A stretch of 64,000 nt of DNA from an uncultured Oscillospiraceae bacterium (GTDB taxonomy: Bacteria; Bacillota; Clostridia; Oscillospirales; Acutalibacteraceae). Below, one piece after another: positions 1 through 8,843 of this stretch (within the stretch, counting starts at the first letter, position 1; each line of letters opens with the position of its first letter). The notes below the pieces were generated by a model that ran no database searches, had not been told where the DNA came from, and saw nothing but the letters and a program-made list of their open reading frames with translations. The stretch is from the NCBI GenBank assembly GCA_902492895.1, contig CABUNG010000011.1, positions 1-64,000 on the forward strand, given 5' to 3'. The position numbers were made by a program, and so were the translations under genes.

Positions 1-1
1 C

Positions 2-364
2 ACCCAGATGTTTTTCGACAACGGCGTGCTGTACAGCTTCCTGTACCGGATTCTCGCCCGAAATATCGAGCTGCCGGTCATCGCGGGGGTCATGCCGGTG
101 ACGAACGGCCGCCAAATCGCCCGGATCTGCCGTCTGTCCGGGACCTCGCTGCCCGCGCGTTTCCGGATGATCGTGGACAAATTCGGATCGAATCCGGCCG
201 CCATGAAGCAGGCCGGGATTGCCTATGCGACTGAGCAGATCATCGATCTGATCGCAAACGGCGTCCGGGGCGTGCACGTATATACGATGAACAAACCCGA
301 CGTGGCCGCCAGCATCGCGGCCAATCTGTCCCACATTCTGGATCGTGAGGATCTGTCCGTATGA
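2..364 (+). CDS. metF: methylenetetrahydrofolate reductase, 3' part (cut by window edge)
   Basis: This is the C-terminal third (about 120 codons) of MTHFR, the flavoenzyme that reduces 5,10-methylene-THF to 5-methyl-THF, the methyl donor used by MetH. The reading frame is open to the left edge and begins with TQMFFDN, a conserved MTHFR stretch. The segments AGVMPV, SLPARF and GVHVYTMNKP follow, as expected near the end of the TIM barrel. The stop overlaps the next start by 4 bp (ATGA), so it is translationally coupled to the MetH reactivation gene. That order (metF, reactivation protein, metH) supports the call. The true start lies outside the window. Confidence 0.9.
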   Translation, partial: TQMFFDNGVLYSFLYRILARNIELPVIAGVMPVTNGRQIARICRLSGTSLPARFRMIVDKFGSNPAAMKQAGIAYATEQIIDLIANGVRGVHVYTMNKPDVAASIAANLSHILDREDLSV

Positions 365-1011
365 CGGCCGACCGGCGGGACATCTACCGGTATCTCGGCT
401 GTCGGGACGGTCATCCTCCGGAGGACCTGCAGCGGCTGGTGGAGGACTCTCTGGTCGAACTCGAACAAAAAGTGGCGCCCCGGCGGATTTACCGCGTCAT
501 CCCGCTTCACGAAGCGGAGGGGGACACGGTCCGGTTGGACAGCGTGACCCTCGAAAGCCGGGATCTGGCCGTATTTCTCCAGGGCTGCACGGCGGCGGCG
601 CTGCTGGCTGTTACTCTCGGCCCCCAGGCGGATGCCTGCATCCGCCGATGGGAAACGATGGAGATGAGCCGGGCCGTGGTGTTCGACGCCTGTGCCTCGG
701 CCTTGGCTGAGGCGGCCGCCGAGGAATGCCAGCGGGAAGCCGAGGCCTCTTCCGGGCTGTATGCGGTGGGACGGTTCAGCCCCGGATACGGGGATCTGCC
801 CCTGGAAGAGCAGGGGCGGCTGCTCGCCTTGCTCGATGCGCCCCGGCGCATCGGCCTGACTCTGACGACGGGCGGCATGCTGGTGCCGGTCAAATCGGTC
901 GTGGCCCTGGCCGGGCTGCGTCCGGATAAAACGGGCTCTTCCGTCAGCTGCGGGGGCAAATGCGGCTCCTGTGCCAAAACGGACTGCCCCTATCGGGCCC
1001 GGCCCGAATAA
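361..1011 (+). CDS. stand-alone MetH reactivation-domain protein
   Basis: A 216-residue protein resembling the C-terminal AdoMet-binding reactivation domain of cobalamin-dependent methionine synthase, encoded here as its own gene. The family reductively remethylates cob(II)alamin on MetH using AdoMet. Seen: the RFSPGYGDLPL motif near residues 138-148, where the AdoMet site lies in this family, and a terminal cysteine cluster (five Cys in SCGGKCGSCAKTDCPYR). Such a cluster occurs in free-standing versions and may bind metal or iron-sulfur (inference). It overlaps metF by 4 bp and precedes metH by 21 bp. The MetH encoded here lacks this domain, so the two proteins probably act together. Confidence 0.85.
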   Translation: MTADRRDIYRYLGCRDGHPPEDLQRLVEDSLVELEQKVAPRRIYRVIPLHEAEGDTVRLDSVTLESRDLAVFLQGCTAAALLAVTLGPQADACIRRWETMEMSRAVVFDACASALAEAAAEECQREAEASSGLYAVGRFSPGYGDLPLEEQGRLLALLDAPRRIGLTLTTGGMLVPVKSVVALAGLRPDKTGSSVSCGGKCGSCAKTDCPYRARPE

Positions 1012-1032
1012 CCAATCCTGGAGGTTGTTTCA

Positions 1033-3414
1033 TTGAGCGGACTATGGAATACATGGGGACACACCCTGATTTTTTTTGACGGAGCGATGGGGACCATGCT
1101 CCAGCAGGCTGGCCTGCCGCAGGGCGCCATGCCGGAAAGCTGGAACGTGGAGCGTCCGGAGGTGCTCCGGTCGATCCATCGCGCCTATCTCGACGCGGGA
1201 TGCGACGTGATCACAGCCAATACCTTCGGCGCGAGCGCGCTCAAATGCGAGGGGACGCCCTATACCGCCTCGCAGCTTGTCCGGCAAGGGGTATCCCTGG
1301 CCAGGGAGGCGGTGGAGGACAGCGGCCGCCCGGCGAAAGTCGCGGTGGATATCGGGCCGACGGGCAAACTGCTCGCCCCCCTCGGCGACCTGCCGTTCGA
1401 AACCGCGTATGCCCTGTTTGCCGAGATGGCGAAAGCAGGGGAGGACGCGGGGGCGGATCTCGTCCTGATCGAGACGATGAACGATCCGTATGAACTCAAG
1501 GCCGCGGTTCTCGCGGCGAAAGAAAACACCTCCCTGCCGGTCATCGCCACCATGATCTTCGACTCCAAAGGCCGCCTGCTGACGGGCGGGGATATCCCCG
1601 CCGCCGTGGCCCTTCTGGAAGGGCTGCGGGTGGATGCCCTCGGCGTCAACTGCGGCATGGGTCCCGAACAGATGAAGGGCCTTTTAACGGATCTGCTCGC
1701 GTGCAGTTCCCTTCCGGTCGTCATGAATCCGAACGCCGGCCTGCCTCACTGTGTGGATGGCTGTACCGTGTTTGATACGGATCCCGAGGCGTTTGCCGCG
1801 ACGATGGAAGAGCTCGCCCGGATGGGCGCCTGGGGCATCGGAGGCTGCTGCGGCACGACGCCGGCCCATCTTGCGGCGGTGACGGCCCGCTGCCGGGATA
1901 TCCGGCCGCGTCCGCTGATGGAAAAGAACGCGACCGTGGTTTCCTCCTACGGCCGGGCGGTCACGATCGACGGCCCGGTCCTGATCGGGGAACGGATCAA
2001 TCCGACGGGTAAATCCAAGTTCAAGCAGGCGCTGCGGGATGGGAATATCGAATACCTGCTGCGGGAGGGGATCGCCCAGCAGGAGGCCGGTGCCCATATT
2101 CTCGACGTCAATGTCGGCCTGCCCGAGATCGACGAGACCGCCTGGATGGTCCGCGCTGTCGGGGAGCTGCAGGGGATTCTCGACCTGCCGCTGCAGATCG
2201 ATACCTCCGACGCCGGGACGATGGAAGCCGCCATGCGGATGTACAACGGCAAGCCGCTGGTCAATTCCGTGAGCGGCAAACAGGAATCGATGGCGGCGGT
2301 CTTTCCCCTTATTCAGAAATACGGCGGCGTCGTGGTGGCGCTGACCCTCGACGAGGACGGCATCCCCGCGACAGCGGAGGGGCGCCTCGCGGTCGCCCGG
2401 AAGATCGTGGAAACCGCGGCGGAATACGGCATCCCGAAAAAGGATATCCTGGTCGATGTGTTGACTATGGCGGTCAGCGCGGGTCCCGATGCGGCCAGAG
2501 TCACCCTCGACGCCCTTAAGCTGGTGCGGAAGGAACTCGGCGTCCACACGGTCCTCGGAGTGTCGAACGTCTCGTTCGGTCTGCCTCAGCGGGAGACAGT
2601 CAACGTCGCGTTCTATACCCTCGCGCTGCAGAGCGGTCTCGACGCCGCAATTCTCAACCCCTGTGCGGCCGGTATGAAAAAGGCGTATCTGGCCTATCGA
2701 GTGCTGGCCGGACTGGATGAGCAGTGCGCCGCGTACATCGCGGCCTGCGCCGACGCTCCCGCGGCCGTTCCCGCTCCGGCCGGACAGGAAACGCTCGGAC
2801 TTCACGAAGCGATCGTCAAGGGGTTAAAGGATCAGGCCTTTACAGCGGCCGCCCGCCTCGCGGAGACGGCCGAGCCGCTTGCGGTCATCGACGCCGAGCT
2901 GGTCCCGGCTTTGGATGAGGTCGGACGGGGCTATGAGCAGGGGACGCTGTTCCTGCCCCAGCTGCTCATGAGTGCGGAGGCGGCTGGTGCGGCGTTCGAA
3001 GCGCTCCGGGCTTGTATGGAGAAAACGGGACGGATAGCGGAACAGAAGGGCCGTGTCCTTCTCGCGACCGTCCGGGGCGATATCCACGATATCGGCAAAA
3101 ATATCGTCCGGGCGTTGCTCGAAAACTACGGGTATGAGGTGGTCGATCTCGGCAAAGACGTCGATCCCCGCCTCATTGTGGATACCGTGCGGGAGCAGGG
3201 GATCCGTCTGGTGGGGCTCAGCGCCCTCATGACCACCACGGTGTCCAGCATGGCCGAAACCATCCGGCTGCTGCGGGAGGCGGAACTGCCGTGCCGGGTC
3301 GTGGTGGGCGGTGCCGTGCTCACGCAGGAGTACGCCGACCAGATCGGAGCGGACCGGTATTCGCCCGACGCCATGGCGACCGTGCGGTACGCGCGTCAAG
3401 TGTTCGGTAAATAA
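1033..3414 (+). CDS. metH: cobalamin-dependent methionine synthase without reactivation domain
   Basis: Transfers the methyl group of 5-methyl-THF to homocysteine through protein-bound cobalamin. The 793 residues read as: homocysteine-binding barrel (about 1-300) with zinc cysteines in GVNCGMG and GGCCGTTP; pterin-binding barrel (about 310-570) opening with LIGERINPTGKSKFKQAL; helical cap (about 590-660); and a cobalamin-binding Rossmann domain with the base-off motif DIHDIGKN (D-x-H-x-x-G). The usual fourth domain of about 330 residues is absent and is supplied by the preceding gene. The start is TTG, with GGAGG 8 bases upstream. A strong intrinsic terminator follows directly. Confidence 0.93.
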   Translation: MSGLWNTWGHTLIFFDGAMGTMLQQAGLPQGAMPESWNVERPEVLRSIHRAYLDAGCDVITANTFGASALKCEGTPYTASQLVRQGVSLAREAVEDSGRPAKVAVDIGPTGKLLAPLGDLPFETAYALFAEMAKAGEDAGADLVLIETMNDPYELKAAVLAAKENTSLPVIATMIFDSKGRLLTGGDIPAAVALLEGLRVDALGVNCGMGPEQMKGLLTDLLACSSLPVVMNPNAGLPHCVDGCTVFDTDPEAFAATMEELARMGAWGIGGCCGTTPAHLAAVTARCRDIRPRPLMEKNATVVSSYGRAVTIDGPVLIGERINPTGKSKFKQALRDGNIEYLLREGIAQQEAGAHILDVNVGLPEIDETAWMVRAVGELQGILDLPLQIDTSDAGTMEAAMRMYNGKPLVNSVSGKQESMAAVFPLIQKYGGVVVALTLDEDGIPATAEGRLAVARKIVETAAEYGIPKKDILVDVLTMAVSAGPDAARVTLDALKLVRKELGVHTVLGVSNVSFGLPQRETVNVAFYTLALQSGLDAAILNPCAAGMKKAYLAYRVLAGLDEQCAAYIAACADAPAAVPAPAGQETLGLHEAIVKGLKDQAFTAAARLAETAEPLAVIDAELVPALDEVGRGYEQGTLFLPQLLMSAEAAGAAFEALRACMEKTGRIAEQKGRVLLATVRGDIHDIGKNIVRALLENYGYEVVDLGKDVDPRLIVDTVREQGIRLVGLSALMTTTVSSMAETIRLLREAELPCRVVVGGAVLTQEYADQIGADRYSPDAMATVRYARQVFGK

Positions 3415-3415
3415 A

Positions 3416-3455
3416 AAAAGAACCGGGGAACGCCGCGGCGTTCCCCGGTTCTTTT
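3416..3455. terminator. bidirectional intrinsic terminator
   Basis: A perfect GC-rich stem (GAACCGGGGAACGCC and its complement) is flanked by an A-run on the left and a T-run on the right. It can end metH transcripts on + and DUF1294 transcripts on -. The TAA stop of the minus-strand gene lies in its tail. Confidence 0.9.
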
Positions 3456-3735
3456 AGAGAAAGTACCTCCACCATATCGCCGCGGCGGCAAGTGCACCGT
3501 GCAGCAGGATGAGCAGGGGAAGGCCGATCATGAATTTCTTGTGCAGGGTTTTATGGCGGATGGCCTTCATGGTGATGTACATGCACACTCCTCCGCCCAG
3601 GGCTGCCAGCAACAGCAGCGTCGCCTCGGGAACACGGCGGCGGTGGCGCCTGGCGGCCCTTTTGTCCCAAAGGGTGGCGCAGACGGCAAACAGGCTGATC
3701 AGCGCCCAATATCCGGCCAAAATCATGGTTGGCAT
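3454..3735 (-). CDS. DUF1294 family small membrane protein
   Basis: A 93-residue membrane protein of unknown role. It begins with a membrane segment (ILAGYWALISLFAVCATLW), then a basic loop with WDKRAARRHRRRVPE, a second segment rich in Leu/Ala/Gly, the family-like stretch HKTLHKKFMIGLPLL, and a third segment. The W-DK-A-x-R-R-x-R-x-PE pattern and the H-K-T-x-x-x-KF pattern are typical of DUF1294. The start at 3735 is chosen because AAGGAGG lies 8 bases upstream; a longer frame from 3777 has no ribosome site. It has its own promoter at 3783-3811 and stands alone. Confidence 0.82.
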   Translation of the reverse strand: MPTMILAGYWALISLFAVCATLWDKRAARRHRRRVPEATLLLLAALGGGVCMYITMKAIRHKTLHKKFMIGLPLLILLHGALAAAAIWWRYFL

Positions 3736-3782
3736 ACCCTTGTCCTCCTTCGGTTCTACCGTGCCCGGCAGACTCATATGGT

Positions 3783-3811
3783 ATCATAGAATGCGGGGCT
3801 TTCGCTGTCAA
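3783..3811 (-). promoter_or_regulatory. sigma-A type promoter of the DUF1294 gene
   Basis: On the minus strand a consensus -35 TTGACA (3806-3811) and a -10 TATGAT (3783-3788) are separated by 17 bp. They lie about 48 bp upstream of the ATG at 3735. Confidence 0.75.
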
Positions 3812-3854
3812 GATCGGAAAAAGATGGATATCGGAAAGAATTTGTCGGAAGCGG

Positions 3855-3883
3855 TTGACCGAAGCCCTCTCAGGCGCTACAAT
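3855..3883 (+). promoter_or_regulatory. sigma-A type promoter of the GHL10 lipoprotein gene
   Basis: TTGACC (3855-3860), a 17-bp spacer, and TACAAT (3878-3883). The start codon at 3930 is 46 bp downstream of the -10 hexamer. Confidence 0.75.
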
Positions 3884-3929
3884 AAAAGACGAATATCCTC
3901 GTTTTCAGTAGATTTATGGGAGGAACAGA

Positions 3930-5330
3930 ATGAGGCGCGTAAAAAATCTGGGACTGCTTCTTTTGGCAGTCGTTCTCAGTTTGAATACGGGTTGTTTCCG
4001 CCCGTATACCATACCCGAAACCAGCAGCGGCGCAGACACACAGCCGACCCTGGGTACAGTGGGAACCGATCGTCCTACCCGGCCCGATTCTTCGACAGGA
4101 GAGACGAGCGGGTCCGACGGATCCACGGCAGACACTTCCAACTCGGGCAGCAGCGGTACGTCGGGCAGCGGGAGCGGCTCACAGAGTACATCCACTACAA
4201 TCGGGAGTCAAATCACAACGACAACCGGCGGCAAACCGACCACGGCACCCAAACCGACCGATCCGGTGTCCCCGCCCGCGTCCGCGGAAATGAAAGGGGT
4301 ATGGATTTCTTACATAGAACTCAACGCGATGCTGAAGAACCAATCGGTGTCCTCTGCCAAGGCGGCCATCGACAAGGTGATGGATAACTGTGTGTCTTAT
4401 GGGCTGAACACGGTGTTTTTTCACGTGCGGGCCAACAGCGACGCGTATTATAAATCCTCAATTTTCAAGCCCGCGGCGTCGGTCGGCAATTTGATCCGGA
4501 GCGGATTCGACCCCCTGGCGTATGCGGTTTCTTCCGCCCACAGCCGCGGACTGCAGCTTCACGCCTGGGTCAATCCGTATCGGATCGGCACGGATCTCTC
4601 CTATCGGGTAGCCGGAGCGGACTATTTCTCCAAAACCAGCGGCGGGACAACCCGGTATTATTACGTTCCCACGGCGGCGAGTGCGCAAAAACTGATTCTC
4701 GATGGCCTGCGGGAACTGGTCGCCAATTACGCGATCGACGGAATCCAGTACGACGATTATTTTTATCCCACCGGGCTGATGTCCTCTTCGGTGGAGTCGT
4801 TTGAACAGGCAGACTACGAAGCATCGGGAAAACGCCTGAGCGTGGCCGATTGGCGGCGGGCCGCGGTGGATACGCTGGTGATGGGCAGCTACAATGTGGC
4901 CCATTCGAAAAGCGGTGTGGTTTTTGGCATATCGCCCGGTCATGATCATACGAAAAATTACAATCAGATGTATGCGGATACGGCCAAATGGCTGGGACAG
5001 AAGGGCTACGTCGATTATCTGTGTCCGCAGCTCTATTTTGGGTTCGAGCATTCCTCTGCGCCGTTCGATAAAATGGTGGACCAGTGGATGTCCCGGCCGC
5101 GCGCTTCGGGGGTCAATTTGTATGTTGGGCTGGCCATATACAAGGCGGGGATTGCCGACGACACCTACGCCGGGGCCGGCCGGACGGAATGGGCGAATCA
5201 CAACGATATCATGAAGCGGTCAGTGGAAACCCTGCGCGCCAAGAAGGTACCGGGGATGATCTTCTACAGCTACACATTTTTTGAGAGTGCCAAACAGGAG
5301 ACGGCCAATCTGCTTCCGCTTCTCAAATAG
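3930..5330 (+). CDS. GHL10 (DUF187) glycosidase-like lipoprotein
   Basis: A 466-residue secreted lipoprotein. Signal peptide with lipobox LNTGC (lipidated Cys22), then a Ser/Thr/Gly/Pro-rich linker to about residue 118. The catalytic-like TIM-barrel domain follows, with KGVWISYIEL, the NTVFFHVRANSDAYY segment, LHAWVNPYR, IDGIQYDDYFYP and GISPGHDH. These are hallmarks of GHL10/DUF187 proteins, a group related to glycoside hydrolases whose substrate is unproven and thought to be cell-wall or surface glycan. The ribosome site GGGAGG lies 7 bases before the ATG. A large amidase with a similar domain starts 60 bp downstream, so both probably act on the cell envelope (inference). Confidence 0.85.
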   Translation: MRRVKNLGLLLLAVVLSLNTGCFRPYTIPETSSGADTQPTLGTVGTDRPTRPDSSTGETSGSDGSTADTSNSGSSGTSGSGSGSQSTSTTIGSQITTTTGGKPTTAPKPTDPVSPPASAEMKGVWISYIELNAMLKNQSVSSAKAAIDKVMDNCVSYGLNTVFFHVRANSDAYYKSSIFKPAASVGNLIRSGFDPLAYAVSSAHSRGLQLHAWVNPYRIGTDLSYRVAGADYFSKTSGGTTRYYYVPTAASAQKLILDGLRELVANYAIDGIQYDDYFYPTGLMSSSVESFEQADYEASGKRLSVADWRRAAVDTLVMGSYNVAHSKSGVVFGISPGHDHTKNYNQMYADTAKWLGQKGYVDYLCPQLYFGFEHSSAPFDKMVDQWMSRPRASGVNLYVGLAIYKAGIADDTYAGAGRTEWANHNDIMKRSVETLRAKKVPGMIFYSYTFFESAKQETANLLPLLK

Positions 5331-5390
5331 GCGGAAGCGCATAGCAAGGCAGGACAAGACCCCGATGGGGCGGAAAGGCATGGTAACGGC

Positions 5391-8300
5391 ATGGCTAAGC
5401 ACGCACGGCACAAACCTATACCCAAAAAATGGATCATCGGCTCGGCCGTTTCGGCCGGAGCCGTTCTGCTCATTGTATTCGTGGTTCTGCTGGTTCAGAA
5501 CGGGCTTCTGCAGACGCTGGCGGGGGTGTTCAGCCATCCGTCGTCGTCATCCGAATCGTCGGAGGTGATCTCGGACGTGTCGAGCGGAGGGGACGACGCC
5601 GATCCGGAACCAGAGCCGGAACCCGAACCGGAGCCGGTGTTTGCCTATCCGCTTGAAATGCGGGGAGCCTTCCTGACGGCCGGAACCGATTACTGGACGT
5701 CGAACAAGGATACGGCTGCTGCTGTGAAAGGGCAGATCGACGCGGCTTTCGCCTCTTTGAAGGAATGGAATTTCAACACGGTGTTTGTCCGCTTGTCGAA
5801 GGGGGAGAACGCCCTCTATCCGTCTGCGATTCTGGAGACCGCGTCTCTCAAGGGGGACGACGATCAGGCGTTCGATGTGCTGGATTATATTGTCTCCTCG
5901 GCCAAGTCAGCGGGCCTGTTCGTGTACGGCGTGTTCGATTTCCATATGGCGGATGAATCGTATTGGGATCCGACAGTCGGGGCGATAGCGGATAAAATGG
6001 TGGCGATGGTCGAAGAAGCGGCCCCCCTCTACAGCTTTGACGGGTATGCATTTGACAATGTCAGCTTTGCCGGAGGTAAAACCGGGAATGCCGAAGCCTT
6101 TGCTGCCCAATCGGAGTATGACAATGTAGATGCCTTTACAGCGAATGCTGTCACAAAGGTGATGGAGCGGGCCGTTGCCGCGGTTCGCCATGCCGGCCGC
6201 AATTTTTATACAGGGCTGCTGTCCCGCGGTATTTGGGCGCATAAGACCAATCAGGACAAGGGATCCGATACGGCCAGCTATTACGAGGAAATGACCGACG
6301 GACATGCCGATACCTTGTCCTGGGTGGAAGCGGGGCTTTTCAATTTTGTAATGGTAAAAGACTTTACATCCACAACCCACAGAACGGCGAATTTTGGCGC
6401 GGTGCTGAGCTGGTGGTCCGCCGTATGCGAAAGAACCGGCACCCCTCTCTACATCTCTCACGCCGCGTCGAAGGTCGGAGGGAAAGAGTCGGGATGGAAT
6501 TCTCCGAGCCAGCTGTCGGAACAGCTGGTGGCCTGCCGGGGCGCGGCGGCCTGGAAGGGGAGTGCCTTCGATTCGGTCGCAGCGCTGATGGCGGACCCGT
6601 CCGGAAGCACGACAGCTCTGATGAAGGCCTACAACGGCACCCTCCTGTCCGAGTATATTTCGGATACCCTCAAAGTCACGGCTCCGGCCAAAAAGGCCTA
6701 TACCACCAACGAATCCGGCGTGCTGTTTCAGGGGAGTGCCGACCCGAATTTCCCGCTGACCATCAACGGCGAAACCGTGGAGCTGTCTGAGCACGGCTTT
6801 TTCTCCAAAGACTATACGCTGACTCCCGGGGTCAACACCTTCACCCTCGCGCATAAGGGAAAAACCGTCACATATAACATCACCTATAAAGTTGTGGTGC
6901 TCCAGAGCATGACTCCGACCTCGGATATGGCCTTTGACGGCGGCGGTTCCATCATCATCAACGCCGTGGCCCGCAAAGGTTCGACCGTGTCCGCGACGGT
7001 GGGCAGCAGCAAGGTCAACATGGTCGCGGCCCCCATCAAGGACGACGACTCGAGCGACGAAAACTCGGAATTTGTCAACTATTCCGGAGAATTCGATCTG
7101 CCCGACGGCATCATCGGCCAGGCGCAGAACCTCGGCGCCGTCAAGGTGACGGCCACCTTCAACGGCCTGACCGAGAGCAAAACCGGCGGTACCATCACGG
7201 TCAACGCGCTGCCGGACAATTCCTCTTCGCTGCCCGAAATCGACTTGCCGGGAACCGTTGATGGTCTGCAGACCCTGTCTCCGACCCTTGGCCAGGGCGG
7301 AAAGGTCACAAGCGGACAGGTCGCCATCATCACGGCGGAATATGCGGAAACCTTCCTCGGTACCACGACGGACGATTATTCCCGTTCCTACAATTCTCAG
7401 CTGCCCAAGGGAACGACCGATTGCTACGTCAAAACGGTTTATGATACCGGCAGCACCAACCGTTCCTATTACCTCTTTGCATCCGGGCGGCGGGTGTATA
7501 CCAAGGATGCAGCCTTGTACAGCAGCGAGACTTTCAACGCCAATGAGCTGCCCGCCCCCCAGGTGTCGGTTGGGAAAAGCCATACCATGCTGACCTTCAG
7601 CCCACAGTGGCGGATTCCTTATAATATCAAGCTCGCTCCCCAGAGCTACCGGAAAGATTCCACGACCAGCCAGCCCAATTACTCGGTAAACTCGACGGGA
7701 TTGACGGCGGAATACGTGGATTTGACTTTCTATTACGTCTCGTCGGTCGGCGCGGTGCCGGAATTTGCAGACAGCCCGCTGATCCGGTCGGCGGAATGGA
7801 TCAAGGAAAGCGATACCTCCTGGACCCTGCGGATGTATCTGCGCCATAAGGGCGCTTTCTACGGCTTCTCCGAGGTCTGGGACAACGACGGCAACCTGCA
7901 TCTGTCCTTCCTGAATCCAGCCGATATCGCCTCGAATCCGGCGGCCAGCCGGCTGTCCGGGGTGTATATCCTGATTGATCCGGGGCACGGCGGACCGTAT
8001 GAGAAACCGGCCGAAGCCAAACTCAACCTCGAATACGCCATGACCCTGCGAAATAAGCTGCAGGCCCTCGGAGCCAAGGTGGATATGACCCGGACTGCGG
8101 ATGTGGTGCTGGATCTGACAAACCGGCCGACGCTCGCGCATAACCGGGGGTATCACCTGATTATCAGCATTCATATGGACGCGGCTAACAACAGTAAGGC
8201 CACGGGTGCTTCGGTGCATTATTACAGCGAATACGGCTATGAGGCCGGACAGGTTCTCTATGACCAGATTCACGCCGCTGAAAGCAAATACGGCGTGGGA

Positions 8301-8597
8301 ACGAGCGCGGCGGGAACCCCCCGCGCGGAACCGGTCCGCTGGGGCACCCTGTATCTGACGCGTATGATTCATGACATGCCGGCTGTCCTCATCGAGTGCG
8401 GCTTCCAGACCAACACCACAGATATGGAAAACCTCTGCAAACCCACCTATCAGAACGAGCTGATGCAGGCGGTGACAAACGGCGTGGTCAATTACTTCAA
8501 CAGCATGCCGGTCAACAGCGGGGCCCGCACCGCCGCGGCGTCCGAACCTCTGACGCTGCCGGCCGCAGCCCCCGTCTCACGCCGCGAGGATCGCTGA
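5391..8597 (+). CDS. membrane-anchored N-acetylmuramoyl-L-alanine amidase with glycosidase-like N-terminal region
   Basis: A 1068-residue envelope protein. A basic N-terminus and one membrane segment (about 14-36) are followed by a Ser/acidic linker with a Pro-Glu repeat (about 66-80). A TIM-barrel-like region (about 83-430) resembles GHL10 proteins (MRGAFLTAG, FNTVFVRLSKGENALYPS, FDGYAFDNVSF). Then come beta-rich modules. The C-terminal Amidase_3 domain (about 857-1045) has zinc ligands in IDPGHGG, NLEYAM and SIHMDA and the catalytic Glu in IECGFQTN. Amidase_3 enzymes cut the amide bond between MurNAc and the stem peptide. A glycosidase-like plus amidase fusion suggests coordinated wall remodelling. 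A strong terminator follows at 8638-8680. Confidence 0.87.
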   Translation: MAKHARHKPIPKKWIIGSAVSAGAVLLIVFVVLLVQNGLLQTLAGVFSHPSSSSESSEVISDVSSGGDDADPEPEPEPEPEPVFAYPLEMRGAFLTAGTDYWTSNKDTAAAVKGQIDAAFASLKEWNFNTVFVRLSKGENALYPSAILETASLKGDDDQAFDVLDYIVSSAKSAGLFVYGVFDFHMADESYWDPTVGAIADKMVAMVEEAAPLYSFDGYAFDNVSFAGGKTGNAEAFAAQSEYDNVDAFTANAVTKVMERAVAAVRHAGRNFYTGLLSRGIWAHKTNQDKGSDTASYYEEMTDGHADTLSWVEAGLFNFVMVKDFTSTTHRTANFGAVLSWWSAVCERTGTPLYISHAASKVGGKESGWNSPSQLSEQLVACRGAAAWKGSAFDSVAALMADPSGSTTALMKAYNGTLLSEYISDTLKVTAPAKKAYTTNESGVLFQGSADPNFPLTINGETVELSEHGFFSKDYTLTPGVNTFTLAHKGKTVTYNITYKVVVLQSMTPTSDMAFDGGGSIIINAVARKGSTVSATVGSSKVNMVAAPIKDDDSSDENSEFVNYSGEFDLPDGIIGQAQNLGAVKVTATFNGLTESKTGGTITVNALPDNSSSLPEIDLPGTVDGLQTLSPTLGQGGKVTSGQVAIITAEYAETFLGTTTDDYSRSYNSQLPKGTTDCYVKTVYDTGSTNRSYYLFASGRRVYTKDAALYSSETFNANELPAPQVSVGKSHTMLTFSPQWRIPYNIKLAPQSYRKDSTTSQPNYSVNSTGLTAEYVDLTFYYVSSVGAVPEFADSPLIRSAEWIKESDTSWTLRMYLRHKGAFYGFSEVWDNDGNLHLSFLNPADIASNPAASRLSGVYILIDPGHGGPYEKPAEAKLNLEYAMTLRNKLQALGAKVDMTRTADVVLDLTNRPTLAHNRGYHLIISIHMDAANNSKATGASVHYYSEYGYEAGQVLYDQIHAAESKYGVGTSAAGTPRAEPVRWGTLYLTRMIHDMPAVLIECGFQTNTTDMENLCKPTYQNELMQAVTNGVVNYFNSMPVNSGARTAAASEPLTLPAAAPVSRREDR

Positions 8598-8637
8598 TCC
8601 GCACAAATCGCCAGTTCATATATGGTGACAATCGCAA

Positions 8638-8680
8638 AATAAACCAGCCGGACGGGGATTCCCTGTCCGGCTGGTTCTAT
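8638..8680 (+). terminator. intrinsic terminator after the amidase gene
   Basis: The stem AACCAGCCGGAC pairs with GTCCGGCTGGTT around a short GC-paired loop. It is preceded by AAAATA and followed by a weak T tract. The remaining sequence to 8801 holds nothing recognisable. Confidence 0.75.
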
Positions 8681-8801
8681 AGGCGCGAATGGGAAAAGAT
8701 TAGGGGCTGAGCGCCCGATCGTCGGGAAAGACAGCGTTTCCATCGGGATGTTCGGCCAGAAGGGGAGATAGCCAATCCGAATATAAAAGAACCGCGACAA
8801 G

Positions 8802-8843
8802 AAACCGCGTGCGCCCCGTTATAATACGGAGCGCACGCGGTTT
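8802..8843 (-). terminator. possible hairpin terminator of the DUF5067-like lipoprotein gene
   Basis: AAACCGCGTGCGC (8802-8814) pairs perfectly with 8831-8843 around a 16-base loop that holds the stop codon. On the minus strand it is followed by TCTTGTCGCGGTTCTTTTAT, so the U-tract is weak and delayed. Confidence 0.4.

Noticed and set aside
1684..2805. Open frame antisense to metH
   Set aside because: Composition-driven shadow of metH; no RBS and no domain.
5907..8372. Long open frame (821 codons) antisense to the amidase gene
   Set aside because: It lies wholly opposite a clear gene, has no ribosome site and its translation is His/Arg/Gly-rich, as expected from codon bias of a GC-rich sense gene.
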